Assembly: GCA_023418355.1 (NCBI GenBank)
Contig: JAEZZU010000277.1
Span: forward strand, 1 to 15,954
From: Pseudomonadota bacterium
GTDB taxonomy: Bacteria; Pseudomonadota; Gammaproteobacteria; Burkholderiales; Burkholderiaceae_C
Direction: 5' to 3'
DNA length: 15,954 bases
Below, piece after piece: positions 1-6,355 of the stretch. A program made the translations under genes and the position numbers. The notes beneath the pieces are model-generated. The model saw nothing but the letters and a program-made list of their open reading frames with translations. It ran no database searches and had not been told where the DNA came from. How positions within the stretch are numbered: position 1 is the first letter of the stretch; each line of letters opens with the position of its first letter.

Positions 1-620
1 TGCAGCGTGCGCTGACGCACCGCAGCTTCTCGGCAGACAACAACGAGCGTCTGGAGTTTCTGGGAGACTCTGTGCTGAGTCTGGCCATCTCCAGTCTTTT
101 GTTCCAGCGCCTGCGTGAGCTGCCCGAGGGTGACCTGTCGCGGGTGCGCTCCAACCTCGTCAAGGAAGGCACGCTGCACCAGATCGCGCTCAAGCTCCAG
201 CTGCCCGAGCTGCTGCGCCTGGGCGAGGGCGAGTCCAAGTCCGGCGGCAAGAACCGCCCTTCGATTCTGGCCGATGCCGTTGAAGCCATTCTGGGCGCGG
301 TGTACCTGGACTCTGACTTTGTCGCGGCCGAAAAAGTGGTGCACCGCCTGTTTGAAGGCGTGGACATCAACCCCCACATGCGTGCGGCCGAGAAAGACCC
401 CAAGACAGCTTTGCAGGAGTGGCTGCAAGGCCGCCGCATGCAGTTGCCCCAATACAGCGTGCTCGCCATCACAGGGGCTGCGCACAAGCAGACCTTTGAA
501 GTGGCCTGCATGATTTCCGAACTCAAGCTGGGCGCCAAGGGCACAGGACCATCGCGGCGTGCCGGCGAACAGGCTGCTGCCAGCGCCATGCTGGCCCTTT
601 TGAAAGCGAAACACCCATGA
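1..620 (+). CDS. rnc: Ribonuclease III (5' end outside window)
   Basis: RNase III cleaves double-stranded RNA, processing rRNA precursors and some mRNAs in the cytoplasm. The reading frame is already open at base 3 and gives 205 residues. The family is usually about 225-230, so roughly 20 N-terminal residues are missing. The RNase III signature NERLEFLGDS lies at about residues 14-23. The second acidic cluster, in DAVEAILGAVYLD, supplies the other metal-binding Asp and Glu. The C-terminal third is a double-stranded-RNA-binding domain, from DPKTALQEWLQGR to GPSRRAGEQAAASAML. Its TGA overlaps the era ATG in an ATGA junction, which suggests translational coupling. The rnc-era pair is standard in proteobacteria, and lepB would be expected upstream. 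Identification is secure; only the true start is out of view. Confidence 0.96.
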   Translation, partial: QRALTHRSFSADNNERLEFLGDSVLSLAISSLLFQRLRELPEGDLSRVRSNLVKEGTLHQIALKLQLPELLRLGEGESKSGGKNRPSILADAVEAILGAVYLDSDFVAAEKVVHRLFEGVDINPHMRAAEKDPKTALQEWLQGRRMQLPQYSVLAITGAAHKQTFEVACMISELKLGAKGTGPSRRAGEQAAASAMLALLKAKHP

Positions 621-1762
621 ACGATGCTGCGAAGAAAAAAGTAGCTAGCACCGCAGGCGCCAAGGGCGCTAAAGGCCAAAAAGGCTCGAAATCTCCAGTC
701 CCTTCGTTTCCTGATGTGACACCTGCAGGCCAGAGCATGGCCGAGCTGGACGCCATGCTGGCCGCGGCCAAGCCCGGCGCGACACCATCGCTGGTGGCGC
801 GTGCGGCGGAGATTGAAGCCGAGAAAGCTGCAGAAGCTGCCGCTCCCGTGCGTGTGTATGCACCTGAGGAGCAGCGCTGCGGTCTGATCGCCATCGTGGG
901 CAAGCCCAATGTGGGCAAGTCCACCTTGATGAATGCGCTGGTGGGTCAGAAGGTGTCCATCACCTCGCGCAAGTCGCAGACCACACGCCACCGCATCACC
1001 GGTATTCGCACCAAGGAAGAGACGCAGTTCATCTTTGTGGACACGCCCGGTTTCCAGACCAAGCACTCCACGGCCTTGAACAAGTCGCTGAACAAGGCCG
1101 TGATGGGCGTGATTGGTGACGTGGACCTGATCCTGTTCGTGGTGGAAGCGGGCAGCTTTACCCTGGCGGACGCCAAGGTGCTGAGCCTGTTCAAGCCCGG
1201 CATTCCCACCATCTTGGTGGCGAACAAGCTGGACACCGTGGGCCGTCGCCATGAGATTGCACCCTGGCTCAAGAGCATGCAGGAGCGCCATCCCTTTGCG
1301 GAATTTGTGCCCATGTCTGCCAAGAGCAAGGGTGACATCGAGCGCCTGTTCGGCATCTGTGCCAAGTACCTGCCAGAGCAGCCCTGGTTCTACGGTGAAG
1401 ACGAGCTGACCGACCGCAGCGAAAACTTCATGGCCGCCGAAATCGTGCGCGAGAAGCTGTTCCGCTTCACGGGCGATGAGCTGCCTTACACCTCGACCGT
1501 GGTGATCGACAAGTTCGAAGAAGAACCCAGCAAGGCCCACAACCGCTTCATGCGCATTGCTGCGACCATCGTGGTGGAGCGCGATGGCCACAAGGCCATG
1601 GTGATTGGCCAGGGCGGTGAGCGCCTCAAGCGCATCTCGACCGAAGCCCGCCAGGAAATGGAAAAGCTGTTCGACGCCAAGGTGTTCCTTGAAGTGTGGG
1701 TCAAGGTGAAATCCGGCTGGGCCGACGATGAGGTCCGCGTCAAATCCTTCGGCTACGAATGA
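617..1762 (+). CDS. era: GTPase Era with long N-terminal extension
   Basis: Era is an essential GTPase that binds the 3' end of 16S rRNA and helps mature the 30S subunit. The G-domain motifs are complete: GKPNVGKS at residues 95-102, DTPG at 142-145, NKLD at 203-206 and SAK at 234-236. The C-terminal KH RNA-binding domain carries the GQGG loop at 331-334. The protein is 381 residues against about 300 for typical Era. The excess is an 88-residue Ala/Lys/Gly-rich leader before the G domain. The start is chosen because the ATG overlaps the rnc stop (ATGA). In-frame GTG codons near 848-855 would give a conventional-length protein and cannot be excluded. Function is certain; the start is probable. 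Confidence 0.95.
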   Translation: MNDAAKKKVASTAGAKGAKGQKGSKSPVPSFPDVTPAGQSMAELDAMLAAAKPGATPSLVARAAEIEAEKAAEAAAPVRVYAPEEQRCGLIAIVGKPNVGKSTLMNALVGQKVSITSRKSQTTRHRITGIRTKEETQFIFVDTPGFQTKHSTALNKSLNKAVMGVIGDVDLILFVVEAGSFTLADAKVLSLFKPGIPTILVANKLDTVGRRHEIAPWLKSMQERHPFAEFVPMSAKSKGDIERLFGICAKYLPEQPWFYGEDELTDRSENFMAAEIVREKLFRFTGDELPYTSTVVIDKFEEEPSKAHNRFMRIAATIVVERDGHKAMVIGQGGERLKRISTEARQEMEKLFDAKVFLEVWVKVKSGWADDEVRVKSFGYE

Positions 1763-1888
1763 TGTGATGGGTGCCGCCTAGCGTAGCCGATACTTTGTTG
1801 CAAGGGCTGGCCGTGGCGCTGCCACTGTCTGCGCCCTTGCGCCGCGTCTCGGCAGACGCTATGCGACACTGGATACTTCGTATTTTTT

Positions 1889-1912
1889 AAAAGGTCTCAG
1901 CGAGACCTTTTT
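1889..1912 (+). terminator. Intrinsic terminator between era and recO
   Basis: A perfect 10-bp stem (AAAAGGTCTC / GAGACCTTTT, 1889-1898 and 1902-1911) with loop AGC runs into a T-tract. It should end the rnc-era transcript. It lies only 15 nt before the recO start codon. The 165-nt era-recO gap also has a smaller hairpin at 1844-1859 (GCGTCT / AGACGC) and no convincing gene or promoter. Confidence 0.8.
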
Positions 1913-1927
1913 GTTTGCTGGAAACCT

Positions 1928-2692
1928 ATGGCCGCCAAGCGCGTGGGTGATGAACCCGCCTTTATCCTGCACCGCTATGACTGGAGCGAGTCCAGCCTGA
2001 TTCTGGAGGTGTTCACGCGCCACCGGGGGCGGGTGGCGCTGCTGGCCAAGGGGGTCAAGCGCCACACTTCCAATTTCCGGCCCGTGCTGCTGGCGCTGCA
2101 GCCGCTGAAAGTCAGCTACACGCTCTCGGGCGATGGCAATGCGGACATCCATGTGCTCAAGGGCGCGGAGTGGGCGGGCGGGCACATCATGCCCATGGGT
2201 AACAACCTGCTCACGGGGCTGTATCTGAACGAATTGCTCATGCGCCTGCTGGCGCGTGACGATCCGTATGCCTATCTGTTTGACGTCTATGGCGCGGTTG
2301 TGAAGCTGTTGGCCACGCAGCAGGAAGAGGTGATTGAGCCCGTGTTGCGCGCGTTTGAGCTGATCTTGTTGCGTGAGCTGGGTTTGCTCCCATCTCTGGA
2401 GCTGGAAACGCAGACGCTGCAAGCGCTGGAGCCGCAAAAGGCTTATGTGCTGGTGGCCGAAATGGGGCTGCGCCCGGCGCTGGATGGTGACCGTGCCAGC
2501 CTCACGGGCCTGCAGTGGCGCAGCCTGCAAACTGCGCTGGAGCAGGGCGATGCAGCCTACCCCGCGACTGTGCGCGCCTGTGCAGCGGTGGCATCGGCAT
2601 TGAAGCCGCAGCTGCGCCATTTGCTGCAATACCATTGCGGCAGCCCCATGCTGCGCACGCGCCAGCTGATGATGGATTTACAAACGCTATGA
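1928..2692 (+). CDS. recO: DNA repair protein RecO
   Basis: RecO works with RecR and RecF to load RecA onto SSB-coated single-stranded DNA during recombinational repair. The 254-residue product has the usual RecO length. It opens with the N-terminal OB-fold pattern: AFILHRYDWSESSLILEVFT at residues 11-30, then GRVALLAKGVKR and the FRPVLLALQPLKVSY strand. A helical C-terminal domain follows, with LNELLMRLLARDDPYAYLFD in the middle. Its TGA overlaps the pdxJ ATG, and era-recO-pdxJ is the standard order in betaproteobacteria. The ribosome binding site is weak (TGGAAA). A terminator hairpin ends 15 nt upstream, so recO needs its own promoter or read-through. Confidence 0.94.
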   Translation: MAAKRVGDEPAFILHRYDWSESSLILEVFTRHRGRVALLAKGVKRHTSNFRPVLLALQPLKVSYTLSGDGNADIHVLKGAEWAGGHIMPMGNNLLTGLYLNELLMRLLARDDPYAYLFDVYGAVVKLLATQQEEVIEPVLRAFELILLRELGLLPSLELETQTLQALEPQKAYVLVAEMGLRPALDGDRASLTGLQWRSLQTALEQGDAAYPATVRACAAVASALKPQLRHLLQYHCGSPMLRTRQLMMDLQTL

Positions 2693-3471
2693 CTGCTTCG
2701 TCTTCCCACCGTCGCACGGCCCTGTCCGTGAATGTCAACAAAGTCGCTCTGGTGCGCAACACGCGCCATCTGGGCATTCCGTCGGTCACACGCGCCGCAC
2801 AGCTGTGCCTGGAGGCCGGAGCACAGGGCATCACCATCCACCCTCGGCCCGATGAGCGCCATATCCGTGCCAGTGATGTGTATGAGCTGGCCGAACTGCT
2901 TAAGGCATGGCCCGATGCCGAGTTCAACATCGAAGGCAACCCCACGCAGAACCTGATGCAGTTCATTCGCGACGTGCGTCCGCACCAGGCCACCTTTGTG
3001 CCGGACAGCGAAGACCAGTTCACCAGCGACCACGGCTGGAGCTTTCCGCAGGACGCCGAGCGCCTGCAGCCCCTGATTGCCGAATGCAAGGCACTGGGCG
3101 TGCGCGTGAGCCTGTTCATGGACCCGGTGCCCGCGCAGATGGCCGCCGCCAAGGCAGTGGGTGCCGACCGTGTGGAGCTGTACACCGAGCCCTATGCTGC
3201 CGCCTGGGGCACTGTGGGGCAGGAGCAGCAGCTGGCCATCTACGCCAAAGCAGCGCAGGCCGCGCTCGATGCCGGGCTGCAAGTGAACGCCGGTCACGAT
3301 CTGAACCGCGACAACCTCGCCGCCTTTGTGGCGCGCGTGCCCGGTGTGGCAGAAGTCTCTATCGGCCATGCGCTGATTGCTGACGCGCTGGAGCTGGGCT
3401 ATGGCGCTACCGTCAAGGCCTATCAGGCCTGTATCGACGCGGGCATGCAGGCGAAACTACTGAATAAATAG
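2689..3471 (+). CDS. pdxJ: Pyridoxine 5'-phosphate synthase
   Basis: PdxJ condenses 3-amino-2-oxopropyl phosphate with 1-deoxy-D-xylulose 5-phosphate to make pyridoxine 5'-phosphate, the ring-closing step of DXP-dependent vitamin B6 synthesis. The 260-residue TIM barrel shows the first-strand motif LSVNVNKVALVRNTR, which replaces the E. coli NIDHIATLRNAR type. It also shows the phosphate/substrate motif ITIHPRPDERHIR, the EFNIEGNP strand, and the late strand VNAGHDLN followed by EVSIGHALIADAL. The ATG overlaps the recO stop (ATGA), which fixes the start; the frame is open further upstream inside recO but carries no family sequence. The stop codon lies at the edge of a palindromic repeat. Confidence 0.95.
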   Translation: MTASSSHRRTALSVNVNKVALVRNTRHLGIPSVTRAAQLCLEAGAQGITIHPRPDERHIRASDVYELAELLKAWPDAEFNIEGNPTQNLMQFIRDVRPHQATFVPDSEDQFTSDHGWSFPQDAERLQPLIAECKALGVRVSLFMDPVPAQMAAAKAVGADRVELYTEPYAAAWGTVGQEQQLAIYAKAAQAALDAGLQVNAGHDLNRDNLAAFVARVPGVAEVSIGHALIADALELGYGATVKAYQACIDAGMQAKLLNK

Positions 3472-3551
3472 CGGCTAGCGCTGGTCAAGCAATGATTTCA
3501 GATAGTTTTCTATCTGAAATACTTGAAATATCAGCGCTAACAGCTCCTCTT
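3467..3551. repeat. AGCGCT-type intergenic palindromic repeat, copy A (long form)
   Basis: This fills nearly the whole pdxJ-acpS gap. The outer arms are GGCTAGCGCTG (3473-3483) and CAGCGCTAACAGCT (3532-3545). The centre holds a perfect 11-bp stem ATTTCAGATAG / CTATCTGAAAT (3495-3505 and 3510-3520) with loop TTTT. Read on the minus strand, its ends match copies B and C elsewhere in the window (AGCTG..AGCGC at one end, AGCGCTAGC..CTATTT at the other), with about 35 nt of extra sequence in the middle. It begins in the pdxJ stop region. From memory, such elements are common between genes in Comamonadaceae; no search was run. Confidence 0.7.
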
Positions 3552-3563
3552 TTTGAGAAATAC

Positions 3564-3965
3564 ATGATTTACGGGATTGGTACGGACATCTGCGACATTC
3601 GCCGCATTCGCGCCAGCTTGGAGCGCCACGGCGACCGCTTTGCAGAAAAAGTGCTGACCGAGCAGGAGCTCAAGGTCTGGCGCGCCCGCAGCGCGCGCTG
3701 GCCCGAGCGCGGCGTGCGCTACCTGGCCACACGCTTTTCGGCCAAGGAAGCCTTCAGCAAGGCCGTCGGCATGGGCATGACCATGCCCATGACCTGGCGC
3801 AACTGCGAGATCACCAATCTGCCCAGTGGCCAGCCCACCATCGTGCTGCACGGCGCGATGAAGCAGTGGATGGAAGACAAAGGCCTGAAGGTGCACATCA
3901 CCGTGACCGACGAGAGCGAATACGCCGCCAGCTTCTGCGTGGTGGAAAGCCTGACGCAGGCCTGA
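3564..3965 (+). CDS. acpS: Holo-[acyl-carrier-protein] synthase
   Basis: AcpS transfers 4'-phosphopantetheine from coenzyme A to a serine of apo-ACP, activating the carrier for fatty acid synthesis. The 133-residue length suits the family. The N-terminal motif MIYGIGTDICDIRRI supplies the Mg-binding Asp8, and RFSAKEAFSKA the catalytic Glu. The start is set at ATG 3564 because family homology begins exactly at MIYGIGTD. The same frame is open back to an ATG at 3492, but those 24 extra codons come from the palindromic repeat and look non-genic. A ribosome binding site is not obvious (GAG at 3555). The gene probably shares transcription with nagZ and pfkA downstream. Confidence 0.93.
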   Translation: MIYGIGTDICDIRRIRASLERHGDRFAEKVLTEQELKVWRARSARWPERGVRYLATRFSAKEAFSKAVGMGMTMPMTWRNCEITNLPSGQPTIVLHGAMKQWMEDKGLKVHITVTDESEYAASFCVVESLTQA

Positions 3966-4034
3966 GCGTCCACGCAAGGGCTGCTTCGCGGTCATACTTG
4001 AGGTTTTGTAGCAAACGCACCCGTTGTGACGACC

Positions 4035-5129
4035 ATGACTGCCATTCATGCCCCCCTGATCATCGACATTGCAGGCAAAAGCCTGACCGATGTGGATCGC
4101 GCCCGTCTCGCCCATCCGCTGGTGGGCGGCATCATTTTGTTTGCCCGCAACTGGGAAAACCGCGCGCAGCTGGTGCAGCTGTGTGCGGACATCAAGGCCG
4201 TTAAGGAAGATCTGCTGATCTGCGTGGACCACGAAGGCGGCCGTGTGCAGCGTTTCCGCACCGACGGCTTTACGCACATTCCCTCCATGCGCACGTTTGG
4301 CGAAATGTGGATGGATGACGGCAAGGGCAGTAAGTACCGTGAAGGCAGTGGCGCCATGCGCGCCATGAACGCCGCCACGGCCGCCGGCTATGTGCTGGGC
4401 AGCGAACTGCGCGCCTGTGGCGTGGACTTCAGCTTTACGCCCGTGCTGGATCTGGACTACGGCGAAAGCTCCGTCATTGGCGACCGCAGCTTTCACCGCG
4501 ACCCGCGCGTGGTGGCCACGCTGGCCAAGAGCCTGATGCACGGCCTGCTGCAGGCGGGCATGGGCAACTGCGGCAAGCATTTTCCAGGTCATGGCTTTGT
4601 GAAGGCCGATTCGCACGTAGACATGCCCGTGGACAAGCGCTCGCGCAAGGCCATTCTGGCCGAGGATGCCGCGCCTTACCCGTGGCTGTCCAGCGTGCTC
4701 ACGGCCGTGATGCCTGCGCACGTGATCTATCCCAAGGTCGATGCATTGCCTGCGGGCTTTTCCAAGGTCTGGCTGCAGGACATTTTGCGCGGCGAGCTGC
4801 GCTATGACGGTGCCATCTTCAGCGACGACCTGAGCATGGAAGCCGCACGGCGCGTGGATGGCGAAGTCATCAGCTACACCGAAGCCGCACTGCGCGCCCT
4901 GAATGCCGGCTGCGACATGGTGCTGCTGTGCAACCAGAGCCTGGGGCTGGGCGAGCATGTGGACGAGCTGCTCGATGGCATGGACGATGCGCTGCGCACC
5001 GGCCGCTGGGTACCTGATGTCGACTCAGAGTCGCGCCGCCTGTCGCTGCTGCCCGAGACCGTGCCCCAGCCCTGGGATGAACTGATGCTGCAGCCTGCCT
5101 ACCAGGATGCATTGAATTTGCTGAACTAA
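4035..5129 (+). CDS. nagZ: Beta-N-acetylhexosaminidase NagZ
   Basis: NagZ is a cytoplasmic glycoside hydrolase of family 3. It removes N-acetylglucosamine from GlcNAc-anhydro-muropeptides during cell-wall recycling, and in many Gram-negative bacteria it influences AmpC beta-lactamase induction. Visible motifs are LAHPLVGGIILFARN near the N terminus, DHEGGRVQRF, and KHFPGHG at residues 181-187. The Asp-Ser-His acid/base dyad is at 192-194, and SDDLSM at 263-268 carries the nucleophilic Asp264. The 364 residues are slightly above the usual 340. ATG 4035 is preferred over in-frame GTG 4026; neither has a good ribosome binding site. It follows acpS after 69 nt with no detectable signal and precedes the phosphofructokinase by 16 nt, suggesting one operon. 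Confidence 0.94.
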   Translation: MTAIHAPLIIDIAGKSLTDVDRARLAHPLVGGIILFARNWENRAQLVQLCADIKAVKEDLLICVDHEGGRVQRFRTDGFTHIPSMRTFGEMWMDDGKGSKYREGSGAMRAMNAATAAGYVLGSELRACGVDFSFTPVLDLDYGESSVIGDRSFHRDPRVVATLAKSLMHGLLQAGMGNCGKHFPGHGFVKADSHVDMPVDKRSRKAILAEDAAPYPWLSSVLTAVMPAHVIYPKVDALPAGFSKVWLQDILRGELRYDGAIFSDDLSMEAARRVDGEVISYTEAALRALNAGCDMVLLCNQSLGLGEHVDELLDGMDDALRTGRWVPDVDSESRRLSLLPETVPQPWDELMLQPAYQDALNLLN

Positions 5130-5145
5130 GAAGAAAGAGCGAGTG

Positions 5146-6210
5146 ATGAAAGTTGGCGTGTTGACAGGGGGCGGCGACTGCCCCGGTTTGAACGCGGTGA
5201 TCCGTGCCGTGACCAAGTCCCTGATCAGCCAGGGGCAGTGCGAGGTCATTGGCATTCAGGACGGTTTTGAAGGCCTGATGGGCGAGACGCCACGCGTCAA
5301 GCCGCTGGGCTGGGATGAGGTCTCGGGCATTCTGCACATTGGCGGCACCATTCTGGGCACGAGCAACAGCGCCAATCCTCTGAAGAACGAGGCCACGCTG
5401 GCACAGGTCAAGCGCAATGTGCAGACGCTGGGGCTGGATGTGGTGGTCTCCATTGGAGGTGACGGTACGCAAAGCCTGGCGTATGGCCTGGCCAATGCCG
5501 TCGGCATGCAGTGCGTGGGCGTGCCCAAGACCATCGATAACGACATTGCCAGCTGTGAACGCAGCTTTGGCTTTGACACGGCCGTGGCGACGGCCACGGA
5601 AGCCCTGCGCCGCATTGAAAGCACGGCCAACAGCCACCACCGCGTGATGATTGTGGAGACCATGGGACGCAACGCAGGCTGGCTGGCGCTGGAGGCAGGC
5701 ATTGCCGGGGCGGCAGACATCATCCTGATCCCCGAGATTGACTACGACCTGCAGGCCATCATCGATGTGTGCAAGGCGCGTGAACAGCGCCAGCGTTACA
5801 CCATCATCTGCATTGGCGAAGGAGCCAAGGAAAGCGGTCACAGCCTGACAGTGCGTGAAACCATTGCACATAGCCCCGACCCTGTGCGTCTGGGCGGTGT
5901 GGGCCATGTGCTGCGTGAGCGTCTGCAGCCCCACCTCAAGAGCGAGGTGCGCACCACGGTGCTGGGCCACGTGCAGCGCGGCGGCGACCCTACGCCGTTT
6001 GACCGTGTGCTGGCCACGCAGTTTGGTCACCATGCCGCACAGCTGATTCTGGATGGGCAGTTTGGCCGCATGGTCACGCTGCAGGACGGCAAGATTGGCA
6101 GCGTGGAGATTGCCAAGGTGGCCAACACCCAGCGCCGCATTGCGCTGGACCATCCGCTGCTGGCCATGGCGCGGGACATTGGCATCTGCCTGGGGGCCCG
6201 TAGCAGCTGA
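5146..6210 (+). CDS. pfkA: 6-phosphofructokinase (G/K mixed active-site type)
   Basis: The enzyme phosphorylates fructose 6-phosphate to fructose 1,6-bisphosphate. The 354-residue PfkA-family protein shows LTGGGDCPGLNA at the nucleotide-binding start, GGDGT at 104-108, PKTIDND at 127-133 with catalytic Asp131, ETMGRNAG at 171-178 and a late HVQRGGDPTPFDR motif. Gly107 at the position of E. coli Gly104 argues for ATP. Lys128, in place of E. coli Gly124, is typical of pyrophosphate-dependent enzymes and of the actinobacterial group-III ATP enzymes. The phosphoryl donor is therefore not settled by sequence. ATG 5146 follows a purine-rich AGAAAGAG; GTG 5143 is an alternative. It is probably co-transcribed with nagZ. 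Confidence 0.92.
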   Translation: MKVGVLTGGGDCPGLNAVIRAVTKSLISQGQCEVIGIQDGFEGLMGETPRVKPLGWDEVSGILHIGGTILGTSNSANPLKNEATLAQVKRNVQTLGLDVVVSIGGDGTQSLAYGLANAVGMQCVGVPKTIDNDIASCERSFGFDTAVATATEALRRIESTANSHHRVMIVETMGRNAGWLALEAGIAGAADIILIPEIDYDLQAIIDVCKAREQRQRYTIICIGEGAKESGHSLTVRETIAHSPDPVRLGGVGHVLRERLQPHLKSEVRTTVLGHVQRGGDPTPFDRVLATQFGHHAAQLILDGQFGRMVTLQDGKIGSVEIAKVANTQRRIALDHPLLAMARDIGICLGARSS

Positions 6211-6268
6211 GGGTGGTGGTATTAATAATGTAGCAAAATGTTAATAAATGTTTACATGACGCCACCCT
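6210..6268 (+). other. Long-range stem enclosing an AT-rich loop upstream of chemoreceptor 1
   Basis: AGGGTGGTG (6210-6218, starting in the last base of the pfkA stop) can pair with CGCCACCCT (6260-6268), nine pairs including one G-U. The 41-nt loop is very AT-rich and repeats AATGT/AAATG words. Immediately downstream is a perfect Shine-Dalgarno-like AAGGAGG (6272-6278), followed after 3 nt by ATG-TAA, so no gene follows it. Whether this RNA structure forms is unknown. It could also be DNA-level promoter sequence. Confidence 0.35.
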
Positions 6269-6311
6269 GTCAAGGAGGCTTATGTAATTATTGTTAGCAG
6301 TGAAGTACTAG

Positions 6312-6344
6312 GCCGCTGATGCCAAACATCAGCGGCTTTTTTTT
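6312..6344 (+). terminator. Intrinsic terminator downstream of pfkA, 11 nt before chemoreceptor 1
   Basis: A perfect 10-bp stem GCCGCTGATG / CATCAGCGGC (6312-6321, 6327-6336) with loop CCAAA is followed by eight T. It is a strong terminator for the acpS-nagZ-pfkA unit. Only 11 nt separate the T-tract from the next start codon, so any promoter for that gene must lie upstream of, or overlap, the hairpin. Confidence 0.88.
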
Positions 6345-6355
6345 GTTAGTTGGAC

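Noticed and set aside
1763..1888. Gene remnant or small RNA between era and recO
   Set aside because: Only a 6-bp hairpin at 1844-1859 and scattered weak promoter-like words are visible, with no frame or family resemblance.
2502..3369. Minus-strand frames opposite pdxJ
   Set aside because: No recognisable domains. The plus-strand PdxJ motifs and the ATGA junction with recO explain the region.
3537..4958. Long open minus-strand frame opposite acpS and nagZ
   Set aside because: The translation is His/Ala/Gln-rich with no family motifs, as expected from the antisense of GC-rich coding DNA. The plus strand here encodes two well-recognised enzymes.
6272..6287. Small gene after the perfect AAGGAGG
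   Set aside because: The ATG 3 nt later is followed immediately by TAA, and no other start at proper spacing opens a frame of useful length.
6293..6319. FliA promoter for chemoreceptor 1 overlapping its hairpin
   Set aside because: GCCGCTGA resembles GCCGATAA only partly, and the position for TAAA reads GTTA.
6211..6350. Cyclic-di-GMP (GEMM-type) riboswitch upstream of chemoreceptor 1
   Set aside because: Such riboswitches often precede chemoreceptor genes, but the conserved CAGGGCAAACC and GACGCAAAGC-like blocks are absent.
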